A stretch of DNA of 64,000 nucleotides, taken from Ustulina deusta. Its lineage: Eukaryota > Ascomycota > Sordariomycetes > Xylariales > Xylariaceae. Each line of letters opens with the position of its first letter. Position 1 is the stretch's first letter. Position numbers and translations under genes: made by a program. The DNA lies in contig JAJNNX010000010.1 of the NCBI GenBank assembly GCA_023159155.1, positions 124,001-188,000 on the forward strand, in the 5' to 3' direction. Below the pieces are notes generated by a model that saw nothing but the letters and a program-made list of their open reading frames with translations, ran no database searches and was not told the DNA's origin. Shown piece after piece: positions 30,739 through 41,359 of this stretch.

Positions 30739-31141
30739 AGCTGCACGGCGACCTTTGCCGCGAAGTCGACGGCGATGATGCGAGCCTTTCGTCGGAATCG
30801 ACGACAATGTCTTCATATTACTGAACTGCAAGAAAAATGGAGGGATTGGTTTCTGGTAGCGTGGACCGACCCCGACGCGACCCCCTCATGGGTACATCGG
30901 AGGTTCTACTTGATGTACCTTGACAAAGAACTATTACCCTTGAAAGCCATACCACGCTTGGCGACACGGACAACGTTAGACCTCGGCCCATGAAATGCCT
31001 TTCTTTTGATGTTACTGCTGCAACACCACCACTCATGTAGTTCTTAGTCATTGCGACTTGCTGTACCTAAATGTGCAAACTTCTACTTATCTTTCTCTAG
31101 TAACAATGATATTAGGAGGCAATTAACATAGACTAAGTTTA
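30739..31141. other. Unassigned stretch after the LINE relic
   Basis: A 72-codon plus-strand frame at 30775-30993 (DWFLVAWTDPDATPSWVHRRFYLMYLD) may be a gene fragment; no family recognised. Confidence 0.3.
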
Positions 31142-31954
31142 TTAATCTGCTGCGTTTACCAAGGGATCACTTTGGGCCTCGCTAAGAATATCTCTCATCT
31201 TCTTATACAGCGTCATATCATTCTTCTCCCAACTTTCACCGTTAGGAAATACTACGTCGCGCAACTTGACAACCCAAGGGATTAACGGCTGGTAGTGCAG
31301 AGTAAAGTGCGCCGATACAATCTGGTGGAACAAGCCTGGCTTGCTTATTGTTCCTTGCTTCAGGGTGGCTAGCTTCATCGAGTTTGCATAATTCCACTCG
31401 TCAAAATCAGCAACCTCTGTGCGACCTCGGCCCTGTCCGTCCAAATGGATGCAAATCCAAAAGAGAACCCCCAAAAAAGACTCGAGGTCATCCATAAAAG
31501 AGTGGTCGTCACCAGAGACAACCCCGATTGCCATAAAAGCCCTCGTGCCAGCCTTCTCTTTAGCACCTGATGCTTGTAGCCGATCAATCTTAATAGCGAG
31601 ATCAAGATCAATTAGAAACGAAGGCCAAGAAGGGTTCTCGTCATTCTCATTGATCATCAGATTGTTGATCGAGATGTCCCGATGAAGAAAACCAGCCTTG
31701 TATAGAGACTCATGTCCTTCGACACATCCCTTGAACGCCTTAAGTAAGGCTACTCGAGAACTTGCTTCGTAAATAGGCTTCCCGTAATCGCGTAAAATAG
31801 GGCGTCGGTGAACTCGATTCGGGAGGGGTTCACTTCCAGGTTTTGTGGGAGAAGCCGAACCTGAACGAGACCGCTTGCCGGGCGGGAGAGGGCGCCAGGC
31901 CCCGTGCGCAAGGGCTGTGATCTTCCAGGACGTGCTATCGTTAAATATATACAC
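31142..31954 (-). pseudogene. 5'-truncated FunK1-type protein kinase
   Basis: The frame holds the fungal FunK1 kinase core: VHRRPILRDYGKPIYEASS, catalytic loop LHRDISINNLMIN, IDLDLAIKI where most kinases have DFG, GTRAFMAIGV, HSFMDDLESFLGVLFWICIH, and the C-lobe YQPLIPWV and VVFPNGESWEK. The N-terminal lobe, with the ATP-binding glycine loop and the ion-pair lysine, is missing: upstream the frame runs without an ATG into the 3' end of the HNH gene ten bases away. FunK1 genes are amplified in many ascomycetes with unknown targets. Confidence 0.8.
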
Positions 31955-31964
31955 TCTTCAGTAT

Positions 31965-33240
31965 CTAATTACACATAGCACTCCTATCCAGCCACCCTGA
32001 CAAGCTTAGCTTCACCAAGCGGCCCACGTCGGTAGATCCATCCGCCAGTATACCTTTCTCATCTATATCTCGGAGCAACCTGTTAATATATTCCCCTGCT
32101 GCTGAGAGGTGGAGGATATGCGCAATAGCACGATGAACGGCCAAGAGCCGGGGCGAGGGAGGGTCGATTGTCCGGGTATCAGTAAGGTAGAACGTGCGGA
32201 TAACAGGTAGGCCTAGAGTCCTAGAGACGGATGGAGGCAGAAATAAGTTGACCCGATAAGTATATAGCTGCTGTTCGTCTTAAATAGGCTCAAAGAAAAT
32301 CTTGAAGTCGCCAAAGAGATTATAGAAACAGTAGGTGAGAGTGGGTGCATTGCGTGGCCGGTCAATATTGCTTCCTTCTATTAGATGTGTAACTCCATGG
32401 TCGAACATGTTAAGGACTGCGAGTGTAGCTTCTCTAGAACGGTCCTAAAAAACAACGTTAGCTATAAGAGAGACAATCACTACAGGGAAACAAAATTTAC
32501 CAATTTGTTGTTTGCATTCGCTTTCATTAGCGAGTGTGGAAGTATATGGGCTACTTCCAAGGTATCAAGCGGCTCTCCTTCCAATAAATTCCCATCGTCA
32601 TCTCGAGCGTTATCGTTATCACGATTAAAGCGGTTCATTGCTTCGTGCAGGTCGAATGTCCGCGATGCTACACATCGATGGCGGTCGCGGAGAAGGCAAT
32701 CTCCCCGCAGAGCCGATACTCGGGCTGGAGTTCCCACGAAACCTTGCGCCACTCCTTGGACCTCCTGGACTGCGGAATGGTAAGTCGGTGTGGGCTGGGG
32801 CGTCTTTTTAGTAGAAGCTTTCACTAACAAACATTAGCAACGACCAGGAAACGGAAGCAGGCAGTTATATATAGGGTCTAACAAGGCAAAAAGAAGTTAT
32901 CTAGGAGATAATCCGCGAAGCCAAAGAATTTCGATCGGAGCTCCTCGAAGTCACTGTTATCATTGTCGTCTACTGAGAGCGTCATGGCCCGAAAGAAGGC
33001 CCGCAATAGATTGTCCTGGGATTGTTCGGAAAGTGCGTACTGGTAGGTGAAGCGGATAAGTTGAGAGCGATTGTAAGGACTACGGTCGCTAGGGTCATCG
33101 GTGTTAAAGTAGTCGATAATACGGTTAAATCTATCCTTGGCGACGGAGCGCTGATCTGTCCCTAAAGGTGGCTCTGTAGAGAAATCAATGACGCCTTCGA
33201 GAGACAATTGATAGCGGTGAAGAGGCGATGGGGGAACCAT
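31965..33240 (-). pseudogene. Fungal HNH endonuclease gene with an internal stop
   Basis: Three exons fit exactly: 33240-32883, intron 32882-32824 (ends GCTAATGTTTGTTAG), 32823-32501, intron 32500-32445, and 32444-31965, 387 codons in all. The middle exon carries the HNH_2 signature CLLRDRHRCVASRTFD and LEVAHILPHSL; the last has MFDHGVTHLIEGSNIDRPRNA, TDTRTIDPPSPRLLAVHRAIAHILHLSAAGEYI. A TAA at 32282-32280 falls between FFEPI and DEQQ, about 108 codons before the natural stop. The HNH core is intact, so a shortened protein is possible, but inactivation is more likely. Such HNH proteins are common in fungal accessory regions, with no known role. Confidence 0.8.
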
Positions 33241-35372
33241 GTTATTTAGAAACCGAAAAGAAGCAGAGAAGATGGAGACCGGGATGGCAACAGCAGTACT
33301 GTAAACACGATTAGACCAGGTTGCACAGCAAGTCGTGCGCTGCCCAGGCGGTTGAGTGAAAAGTGATGGGGGTACGTTTTGCCCCTAATTCTGATTACCC
33401 CCGCCACCACCAAACCTACGGGCTCGCAGCGCTTAGCGCGGCCACGGGGGAAATTAGGATTGTGGTCGAGGACTCCAACTCGTTGCCATATATCTGCTCA
33501 ATTGAGTCATGTCTACGTGAAGGCTACACTTATTTCGTGACGCCTAAAGCCTTGGGTACATAACAATGCTGATTTTGAATTATCTGCAATATAAGAAGCA
33601 GAGCTTGCACGCTGATGCTCGGCATCTGTCCGGGGTACCCCTCCCTTTGACACATCTCGCAACCCGGTCTTCCATGTCGAGTTGGCAATTCAGACCTCTC
33701 CATCATCGAGGTCGGATAGGTAGCAGGGCGTGGAGCGGGTGCAGGAGCGGGTATCGTGCTTAGTTCCATCTTCCGTCTCTAGGGTCTCGGTGTTCACTCG
33801 CATCGAACCGGCTCTATTGTTGTGCGAGCCCTGTCGTGTTTCGGGCGCATCGCCGGGGTGGTCGGCATTGAGAAGTGGTTCGTAGTGGGCTTTGGCCGGG
33901 GCACCATCTTTGAAGCCAGCTTTGACAGCAAGCTTCTCCCAATTGACCTAGAAACGCATTAGCTACACCGACGGGGCTTGAAGAGTGTCATCAACGTACC
34001 ACTAGCTTCGTCTCGAAGCATTCCTAGACTTTGGCTACAGCTATTATGTTGCCTGCAGTGATCTAGTTGGAAATCGCTTGATCGGATGACATTTTGTTCT
34101 ACCGTGAGGACTATTGCGTTCATATGCTATCGAGAAGGAGCGTACTTTGGGAATGCGATTGCCGATGGCGTGGGTTGACATCAACGTAAAAGAGGGTGAT
34201 GTGGAACATAGGGAACGAGAGGGTCGCTCAGAAGAAACAGGAACCACCCACCCGCAGGAGCCACTGCACCGCACCGCATAGCCTATTGGAATATCCACCT
34301 GCTAACCAACTGGCACAATAAATTGACACTGCCGCAGAGACTCCCACAGACTCCAAAGATTGGCACCGCAGCTTCGGCGGCACAACACACCAACACTACT
34401 CTATCCTACCTTCCCTCCACCCATCTGCATCTATCACACTCTCTACCTTCCCTACTTCTTCTCTTTTTCTAACACGCGGGCTGTTCTATCTACACACCTT
34501 TATAAGTTGCTCGAGGTGAATGTCCAGACAGCTCAAGCAGACCTTGCTGGCCTTTGCCCCGTGAAGGCTGGGCACCCATGTTCGCGCTGTCGCAAAATCA
34601 CTTGTGACGACAACTCCCTTCTACTGCAGGTGTCTTGCCATGCTCTAGGACGTGTTTAGGAAACCGTCCTTGCCGAGGCCGTCAAGTCAGTACTTACAAG
34701 CTAACCTTGGAAATACTCGGAGGAGCGACTAGCAACGCGCAGGACTCAAAACCTCTCCGACATACGCCTCGCTCACCGGGTCCACCGTAGCGAGATAGAA
34801 GAAATAAGCAGCAAGTGCAAGAAGTGGCCTTATTTTATGTTAAAACATCTAGCTAAATTTTCCTAGACTTTCTCAGAGCACACAATATCAACATACGCTA
34901 TAACGAAACGATTGTCCGGTCGCATAATTCTCCCGAGTCACACGATAGAGTTGCTACAGCCAAAAGGTTCCAAGACATCGCAAACAATTTAGTACCCGAA
35001 TTTAACGCCGACACCAGCTCGACTCTCCTAGGTCGCTTGTTTGCTGCAGCTGTTAACCAGCAAGCTGCCATCAGCAAGCTTGTTGAAGCAACTAGCTCAT
35101 ACAACGCGCGGTACCCTCTCGACGATGTCCTCCCAACAGATCGCGTACGCCCGATTTAGAAGTCTTCCTCGCAGCAACTTGAAAGAGAAGGGTGGCTGTC
35201 AGAGGTATTGGTCCCGGAGTGAATAGAAGGCTCGTCACAGCTAGGTAGAAGGTGTTTAGGGTTTAATAGAGTGATCAATTAATTCCTGAACCCTCCAAAG
35301 GTCTATAGGGGGCCGGAGGCCCCTTATATACACGAAGAGATCGCTATCCCTGGTCTGGATAGCAACAGCATC
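33241..35372. other. Two kilobases without a supported gene
   Basis: Only short ORFs. One plus-strand frame at about 34885-35150 has protein-like composition (TAKRFQDIANNLVPEFNADT, LLGRLFAAAVNQQAAISKLVEA) but starts without an ATG and ends in a stop; it may be a gene remnant. A 99-codon ORF at 34360 contains CSRCRKITC but no full zinc cluster. Confidence 0.35.
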
Positions 35373-35708
35373 ATGCTCTCCATATTTAGACCGCGCTTGG
35401 AACGTCATACTTGCGGAGAAGCTATCCGATGGCCTCGACCATGTATCGTCTGGTTTCATGGTGGTGGCATGCTACTCGCCAATCGCTTCATCGGTGTCCA
35501 AGTACCCTTGGCATGGGCCAAGACCTGTGGCGCCATCGTGGTTAGTGTCGACTATCGCGTGGCCCCTGCACACCCAGCCCCCGCAGCCATCGAGGACTGC
35601 TACGCGGCTGTGTCCTGGACATACGCCGCCGCCAGTGCGAGTCACTCCGGCATCGACACAACTAAGATCCTCGTGGCTGGCTTCAGTGCGGGCGGTGCTC
35701 GACTCTAG
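35373..35708 (+). pseudogene. Alpha/beta-hydrolase fragment (HSL/arylacetamide deacetylase type)
   Basis: Contains the oxyanion motif FHGGGM, the VSVDYRVAPAHPAPAAIED strand-helix typical of the hormone-sensitive lipase group, and GFSAGG, the nucleophile elbow. The frame ends five residues after the catalytic serine; the Asp and His of the triad and the N-terminus are missing. It is a central slice of a family protein of about 300-350 residues. Confidence 0.75.
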
Positions 35709-36403
35709 CGCCTAGAAAACGTGGATCATTGTTCCTGGGATAAAGTTTAAGACTTGGAAATGGAGTATTATGCCGTCACAAACAAGTCAGTTTTTTGCTA
35801 CTGCGACACGAATAATAACTAGGGACCTTCTCCTCAAGCTGGCTGTTACCGTTTCAGCTGGGTCAAGGCAGATTTTGTATCATGTACAGTAGTGGCGGAG
35901 TGAGGGATTGAAGCCCCGAAATAGCCTTCAGGCAGATAGATGAGAAAAGAAACCAGGTAACTAGGTGATTCGAGCTTGCGCGCAGTTCTTGAGACTGCAA
36001 CTACTCCATGACAGCATACCGCTTCTCGGCGGCTACAAGCCCGAGCTGTGAAAGTGGATGAGATTATTGCTCATGGCATTCCCCGCCATGACAGGTTATT
36101 TGTAGACCTGGACATGACCTGCTGCGAAATGTTTAATGCTTGGTTCGCTCTAGCAAAGAGCTTCGTCAAATCAGTTAAGCCGAATCTATGTTTGCTTTGA
36201 CCTTGATAATAGGCAAGAAGGTAAGAATTTCCTCTTCTTGATGTACCACTGCTGCCGACCCAGTCCTTCAAAGTTAACACAGGGTCTACTATTCCAGCTA
36301 TCTCCCGGTTGATGTTACAAAGTATTATAAAAGATTTCCTGCGTACGTAGATTCTTTAGTCCCCGTACCACGCCTTAGCCCAAAGGGCTTCATGCGTGTA
36401 ATG
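35709..36403. other. Gene-free stretch before the A-tract
   Basis: No coding frame recognised. It directly precedes the poly-A run and could be the 3' part of an inserted retroelement, but I see no coding trace. Confidence 0.35.
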
Positions 36404-36440
36404 AAAAAAAAAAAAAAAAAAAAAAAAGAAAAGAAAAGAA
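36404..36440 (+). repeat. Poly-A tract with GAAAA units
   Basis: Twenty-four consecutive A, then GAAAAGAAAAGAA. It abuts the point where the ferric reductase fragment on the other strand stops matching its family, as expected for a retroposed 3' tail inserted into that gene. Confidence 0.8.
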
Positions 36441-37155
36441 TGGGAAGAGGTCCCTTGCCTTCCGCATCTAACTCCCAGAACAACGCGATCCGTCGTGTTT
36501 TGGCTTAGCAGTCTTGGTATAGTTCGAGCAGCTCCTTGATGTAAGGCAACTGTCCGGCGATGCCGACTCCAGTGGCGAGGAGCAGGACCGTCCCATACTT
36601 GCCGACCGACAGCGACTTGCCATAGGGGCCTTCGATGAGGGCCCGATATTTTCGGGATGAAGATCCCAGCAGCTTCCTCGTGAAGCCTCGCCGGGGCTGA
36701 GCAAGCAGAACTATCACCTGCCGGTCACTTTCGTCCCGGAATGCCCAGCAGATTTGGAACGGGTGAAACTCGAAGGCCGAAAGGGCCAAGAATCGCCATA
36801 AGCTGAGATAGATGTATTGTCCCGCCTTGAAGCTTAATGGGCGAGCCATTCGTATGCGTATTTCTACGCCCCCGCCTCTTTCTTGGACCGTGGCCATACT
36901 ACTACCGGCCGCGTAGGATATGCTGAAGTATACGACGTTCAGCAATCGCCCGACTTTGGTCGAGGCGAAGACGAAGGAGCCAAGAAGGAGGTAGAGACGC
37001 GGTCCTCTTTGAAACGACGAAGAGGGCAGATGCAGCCACAGGGCGACCAAGACAGCCGTGACCAGCAGCGTGTGAAGATTGGTAAATAATTCGAACATCC
37101 GGCGTCGAAATAGGGAGAGAGAGAACACGGCTATTGCCCCGATGGACGCCGACGC
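36441..37155 (-). pseudogene. Fragment of a second ferric reductase
   Basis: The exon begins at 37155 after an intron-like 3' end (CTCCTAACCTTTCCTAG) and encodes FSLSLFRRRMFELF, a last membrane helix, AGQYIYLSLWRF, the flavin motif HPFQICW, GPYGKSL and LLATGVGIAGQLPYIKELL. The HPF motif is intact, unlike the copy at 7399. A TAA at 36507-36505 interrupts ELYQDC and AKTRRIALFWELD, and the sequence is then cut by the A-tract. The heme-binding N-terminal half and the NAD end are missing. Confidence 0.8.
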
Positions 37156-37216
37156 CTAGGAAAGGTTAGGAGAGCACCACTGCCTGTCGGACACGAAACT
37201 TACCGTACACCAGGCC

Positions 37217-38060
37217 ATGCTCGCGAGATATGTGGAGGAGTGGCATACCATCCGGAGCAATCGGTCCTGCTTCACCTGTTTCGCGTCTACGCCGCAGTAC
37301 TTTCTCTCGTGCGGGCACTCTATCTGCGAGAACTGTGTGAAGATTTTCGGGCAGTCCGAGAGCCACGACCCCTGGCTCTTTTATCTCCGCACGTGTACGC
37401 TTTGTCAGGCGCCGGCTGATCTGATCGTGCGGGTTCGGCCTCCGACGGCGGGTCACGCTATTCTCTGCATCGATGGCGGAGGTGTCCGGGGAGTCATTCC
37501 GGCGACCGTACTCGAGCGGATCGAGGACTGTGTAGGCCTCCCGATTCCCGTGCAGGAACACTTTAACTTCGCATACGGCGTAAGCGTTGGTATGTGTTGC
37601 GTCCTAACTCTAGGCGTTTGAACTGATCCTGCAAATAGGGGGCCTGGTAGTATTAGGCTTGTACGACAGGGGCTGGTCGGCGGCGACCTGTGCCCTCAAA
37701 CTGGAATCGTTAGCGGCGGAGGCATTTCGCAACCCCGTTCCCAAGCTTCTTCTTAATTTGTTCGTTGTTCTAAAGTGGATTCACCTTATTTTATTCGGAT
37801 ACTTATATTCGGCACGAGGAATCGAAACTGCTCTGAAAAGGGTATTTGGCGACAAAAAGATGGCGAACTTGTCGGTCGCTTCTACCGTAGGGACGAAAGT
37901 GGGCATATTGACCGCAAGCGTCAAACAACCGTCGACTAACCTCTTCACTAACTACAACGGGGTCGGGGATGCGCGAGTTGGCTATGTCGTACCGCGGGAT
38001 TGCGACGCAGTCGAGACTTCGGAAATATAGGTGTCGAGATATACTCCTTACAAGATCGCG
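37217..38060 (+). pseudogene. 5'-truncated, frameshifted RING-patatin gene
   Basis: Starts in mid-protein (MLARYVEEWHTIRSN) with a RING-like cluster (CFTC, CGHSICENC, CTLC), then RPPTAGHAILCIDGGGVRGVIP: an intact oxyanion loop. An intron at about 37590-37637 (GTATGTG, CTAAC, CAAATAG) interrupts the nucleophile region GVSVG|GLVVLG. The second exon has ALKRVFGDKK, STVGTKVGILTASV and LFTNYNGVGDARVGY. After SEI the frame stops; the catalytic Asp region appears one frame over as IGVEIYSLQDRG, so there is a deletion and a frameshift. The large N-terminal part is missing. Head-to-head with the ferric reductase fragment, about 60 bases apart. Confidence 0.8.
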
Positions 38061-38268
38061 GGCATGCTAACGGCGAACAGGGCACGAAGCACTTCTGCGG
38101 CCCCGATGTACGTGTTTCCCGACGGACGCGCCGGCCTAATTTCGTAAAGCGTACTCTCCTACCAGTAGTTGTTAAGAATATATGCATTAATATTACATAC
38201 TACATAAACGCAAGATGAACTTTTTAGCCCCCTGTCGGACATCACCCTATTATAACAATTAAGAGTGT

Positions 38269-40495
38269 TTAGTCCTCATCGATGTCCATTACATCCCCAG
38301 CCCCTGTTGAAATAGTTTGCGACCCAATATCGCTGTCTAAAATGTTCATCATGCCGGCATCTTTAGAAATGTCATTGATCTCCTTCTCATACTCAGGGGA
38401 TACACCGAACTGATTCGTGCCTTCGTCGTATGTTAACGCTCTCCCAGATTGAGCAATCTTGCAGCCAAGCCAAAGGATTCTCTCCCTTCTAACGTCTGTC
38501 ATCGAAGCCATTTCGAAATACTTCTCGTCGTCGTCAATCTTATCGTTAGCAAACCAGTCAGGAGGGTAGTACTGGTCGACGAAGAGAAGGCCCTCAAGTG
38601 CGAAGTCCTCCGGCACAGGACGGGGCGGGTTATTGCTTTCCCTGGGGAACTCATTGCTGCGGATGCGATCATAATACTTGTAAGAACCAAGTAGTCTGTT
38701 GAGCACCGACGAAAGCAATTTCCATGGAAATAGTTGGTCGAGTTGATGCAGAGCATTAGGAAAACGTGTAAGGTAAAACATAAACACCATAACAACGTGA
38801 ATATAAGGTAACACGTTCGCGTCATCCCGCCGACGGAAGACGACCTCATGCGTGCCCATGGTAAGGTAAAGGGCATCTTGGAAATCCTTCGACGGCATAA
38901 AAATTTCAGTTCCAGGCTCCATGCCTTGATCTTGTTTCTCGTCGTTTTGATGGTTGGTCGATCTCATAATCACATTACCTTCTATCCCGTACTCCAAGAG
39001 AGAACAGCAATTAGCGATGGCGATGTAGTACCCTGCTTCCATCCAGCGCTTCGCGATTTGACCGATATGGCTATCTAACAACCCTAAGAACTTATTGGCA
39101 ACCAGGCGTGAGCTGTCTAGCTGCTTCTGACTGAACAAGATACCATGAGCCTTGACAAATGCAACATCAATAGGGATTAGATGGTTGTGCTGATAATTGC
39201 CCAACCCGAGGATAGGGTTGAACAGCGTCATAATCGATTCTTTAGCGGAGGCGAAAGGTATAGGGACGCAAAGGGACTTCGCGTAATAGAATAGCTGCTG
39301 CAGCGCATTGGGCCGCGCCAGAATGGCAAGGTGGTGGTAGAGGCGCCCCGTCGTTGGCGCTTTATCAGAAGCTTTCGAGTACCAATGTCGGGAAACAGAA
39401 GTCCAAACCTCTCTATCTCTAATATCCTCGTCTTCAATTGCCATTCTGTCCAGGAAATGTTAGAAGAAGAGAAAATAGATAAGCCTGTAAACATTACCTG
39501 TATCTTCCTAGATCACCTAAACATTCGATCCATGTATCTTCGAAAGCCGGCACGGTCTCATATAATAGAGCCATCATAGAATATGCCAAATAAATAAACG
39601 TCAGCATATGTTCGAGAGAGCCCGGCAAACGATGGCGTAACAACTCGAGGAAGCTATGTATGCCATGTCGCCACATTCGGGCTGGCATAGCATATTTTGA
39701 CGCTAATCGTTTCAAGGCTGGGCTTGCGGAAGGATGCTGCGATGCTAAAAAAAAGTCATGATGCTCGTGCAAGAGGGTACGGTGCAAAGCTATCAATGCT
39801 TGCCACTGCTCATTGTTAAGTTTAGCATCCTTTTGAGAGGACTGAGCGTTGTCAACCTCGATACATTTTGTTTCAACCATTATAAGTCCAGCGTAGATGC
39901 CCTTGACTTCGGCTACTAACTGTTCCTGGCTGATAGGGCGGGTCTCGAGTTGTTTAATGAGTCGAAGGGATTCACTATCTTCCTCTGGCGGGTCGACTCT
40001 TCCGGGTGCCGCCGAAGTCTTTGAGGGCTTCGATTGGTTCGGCCTTGCCCTACAAGGCAACGGTACAGAGGCATGTTCGGGGTCCCAGAGTTTCCTTTGC
40101 TGAGGGCCCCTTCGAAGAAAGTCGGAATCAGGGGGGGTAGTAGTTTGTGGACAACGAGTTCTGGACGTCCTTGGTAAACTAGCCGACCGAGCCCTACTGG
40201 ATTGTTTCCCCTGGGTAGGTATGCTCCTGAAAGTAGGGAGGCGTATCAGCCTCATAATTTGATCGAGAAGGGATGTAGAGGGTACATACCAGCCTTTTTT
40301 CACAGCACAGATAAGAGCACCGATATCCTTTCCTTCTATATAGTCGCGGTGCTCTGAGTTAAAATGTTGGCGAATTCTATCATCAATGGCAGGAAATGTG
40401 TCACCACAGCCTCCCACCGGACATGAAACCCGGGATGCTTGGCGTAAATGAGAGATGAAGGAATTCGCAATGGTGGATTCTTTGGGATCTGACAT
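38269..40495 (-). CDS. Est1-type DNA/RNA-binding domain protein
   Basis: Exon 1 40495-39498 and exon 2 39445-38269 join through a 52-nt intron (GTAATG donor, TCTAACATTTC, GACAG acceptor) for 724 residues. An N-terminal zinc-finger-like segment (CPVGGCGDTFP...HFNSEH) precedes a disordered linker, then the conserved Est1-type helical repeat region: YAGLIMVETKCIEVDNAQ, LNNEQWQALIALHRTLLHEHHDFFLASQHPSASPA, YLAYSMMALLYETVPAFEDTWIECLGDLGRYR|MAIEDEDIRDREVW, RLYHHLAILARPNALQQLFYYAKSLCV. The family resembles EST1/SMG7 TPR domains involved in telomere or RNA-decay factors; this accessory branch has no known role. Open throughout. Confidence 0.85.
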
Positions 40496-40611
40496 TTTGC
40501 CTCAAAACAAAAGCCGAGAATACAAAGAAAAAAAAAAAAGGTATTGAACGTTAGGCGAGAAAAATGGTAGCAAAATATTGGTGAGCTTATATGTTCTGCA
40601 TTTTGGTCGCG

Positions 40612-40830
40612 GCAGCCTCGTCTCCATGAAATAAAGGCAACCAAAGGCCGTATGAAGACCAGAGGGACTATTGTATCCCCCTGGGGCGCTAAAAACAAGG
40701 CAACCAAGACCATCAAGGATCCTAGAAAGTCCGGTGAACCAGCCAAGGTGTCGTGTTGGCACAGATGTAACGGTAGACGCCTAGGGAGGTAGCTGGGGCT
40801 GGTCCTATGCAGGGGGTATGGATCTCGGAC
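40612..40830. repeat. Dispersed repeat R2, copy 1
   Basis: Similar to 47130-47330 (shared AACAAGGCAACCAA, ATCAAGGATC, GTAGACGCC/GTAGACACC and GTAGCTGGGGCTGGTCCT-like words). The minus-strand frames of both copies share residues such as LxVLVALxLAPxG, so it may come from a decayed gene or the promoter of one. It lies upstream of the Est1-type gene. Confidence 0.55.
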
Positions 40831-41359
40831 GTTGGGAGGAGGTATGAAGGGGCTGAGGGCTGCTGTCAGATAGTTTCCGAGCTGGCTATAACGGGTTAGT
40901 TCGGAGCCTGAGGAAGACTTTGTCAGGGGCTGAGGTTGGGACACCAGCTTTACACAACATGCATTATACGACGATCACTGGTTGGATCCCACACTGATTG
41001 ACTCGCTTCTATCTGACAGTTACGTAGTCAAGGTAGGTCCGGTATGCCCCTTCAAGTAATATCTAAGATAAGAAGGGTAGCTTATATACAAGCTACTGAC
41101 CTAGGATGTATGGCCTTAGTTAACAGTTAAGCAGTAACATTTGTTCCGTTCAGATACATTAGCTCTGGATCCTTGGACCCTGTAGATTTGGTTGAAGTGT
41201 TGCTTGTGATGAGGTCTACTACAAATATCGACCCGCTCACTATGTAAGTAGATGCTATGCAGTTGAAATAGTATTAATCGATACTTGTCTTAGTACCTAG
41301 AAATTCAAACTTTGAATTTCAAAGTATACGTGACGAAACCAAGGCGGCTACTTTAGACA
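40831..41359. other. Spacer between the Est1-type and ABC genes
   Basis: No coding frame recognised. Confidence 0.4.

Noticed and set aside
37166..37561. A 131-codon minus-strand ORF next to a GTAAGT donor, which could be a 5' exon of the ferric reductase fragment
   Set aside because: Its residues do not resemble any part of a ferric reductase and it is the exact antisense of the RING-patatin exon.
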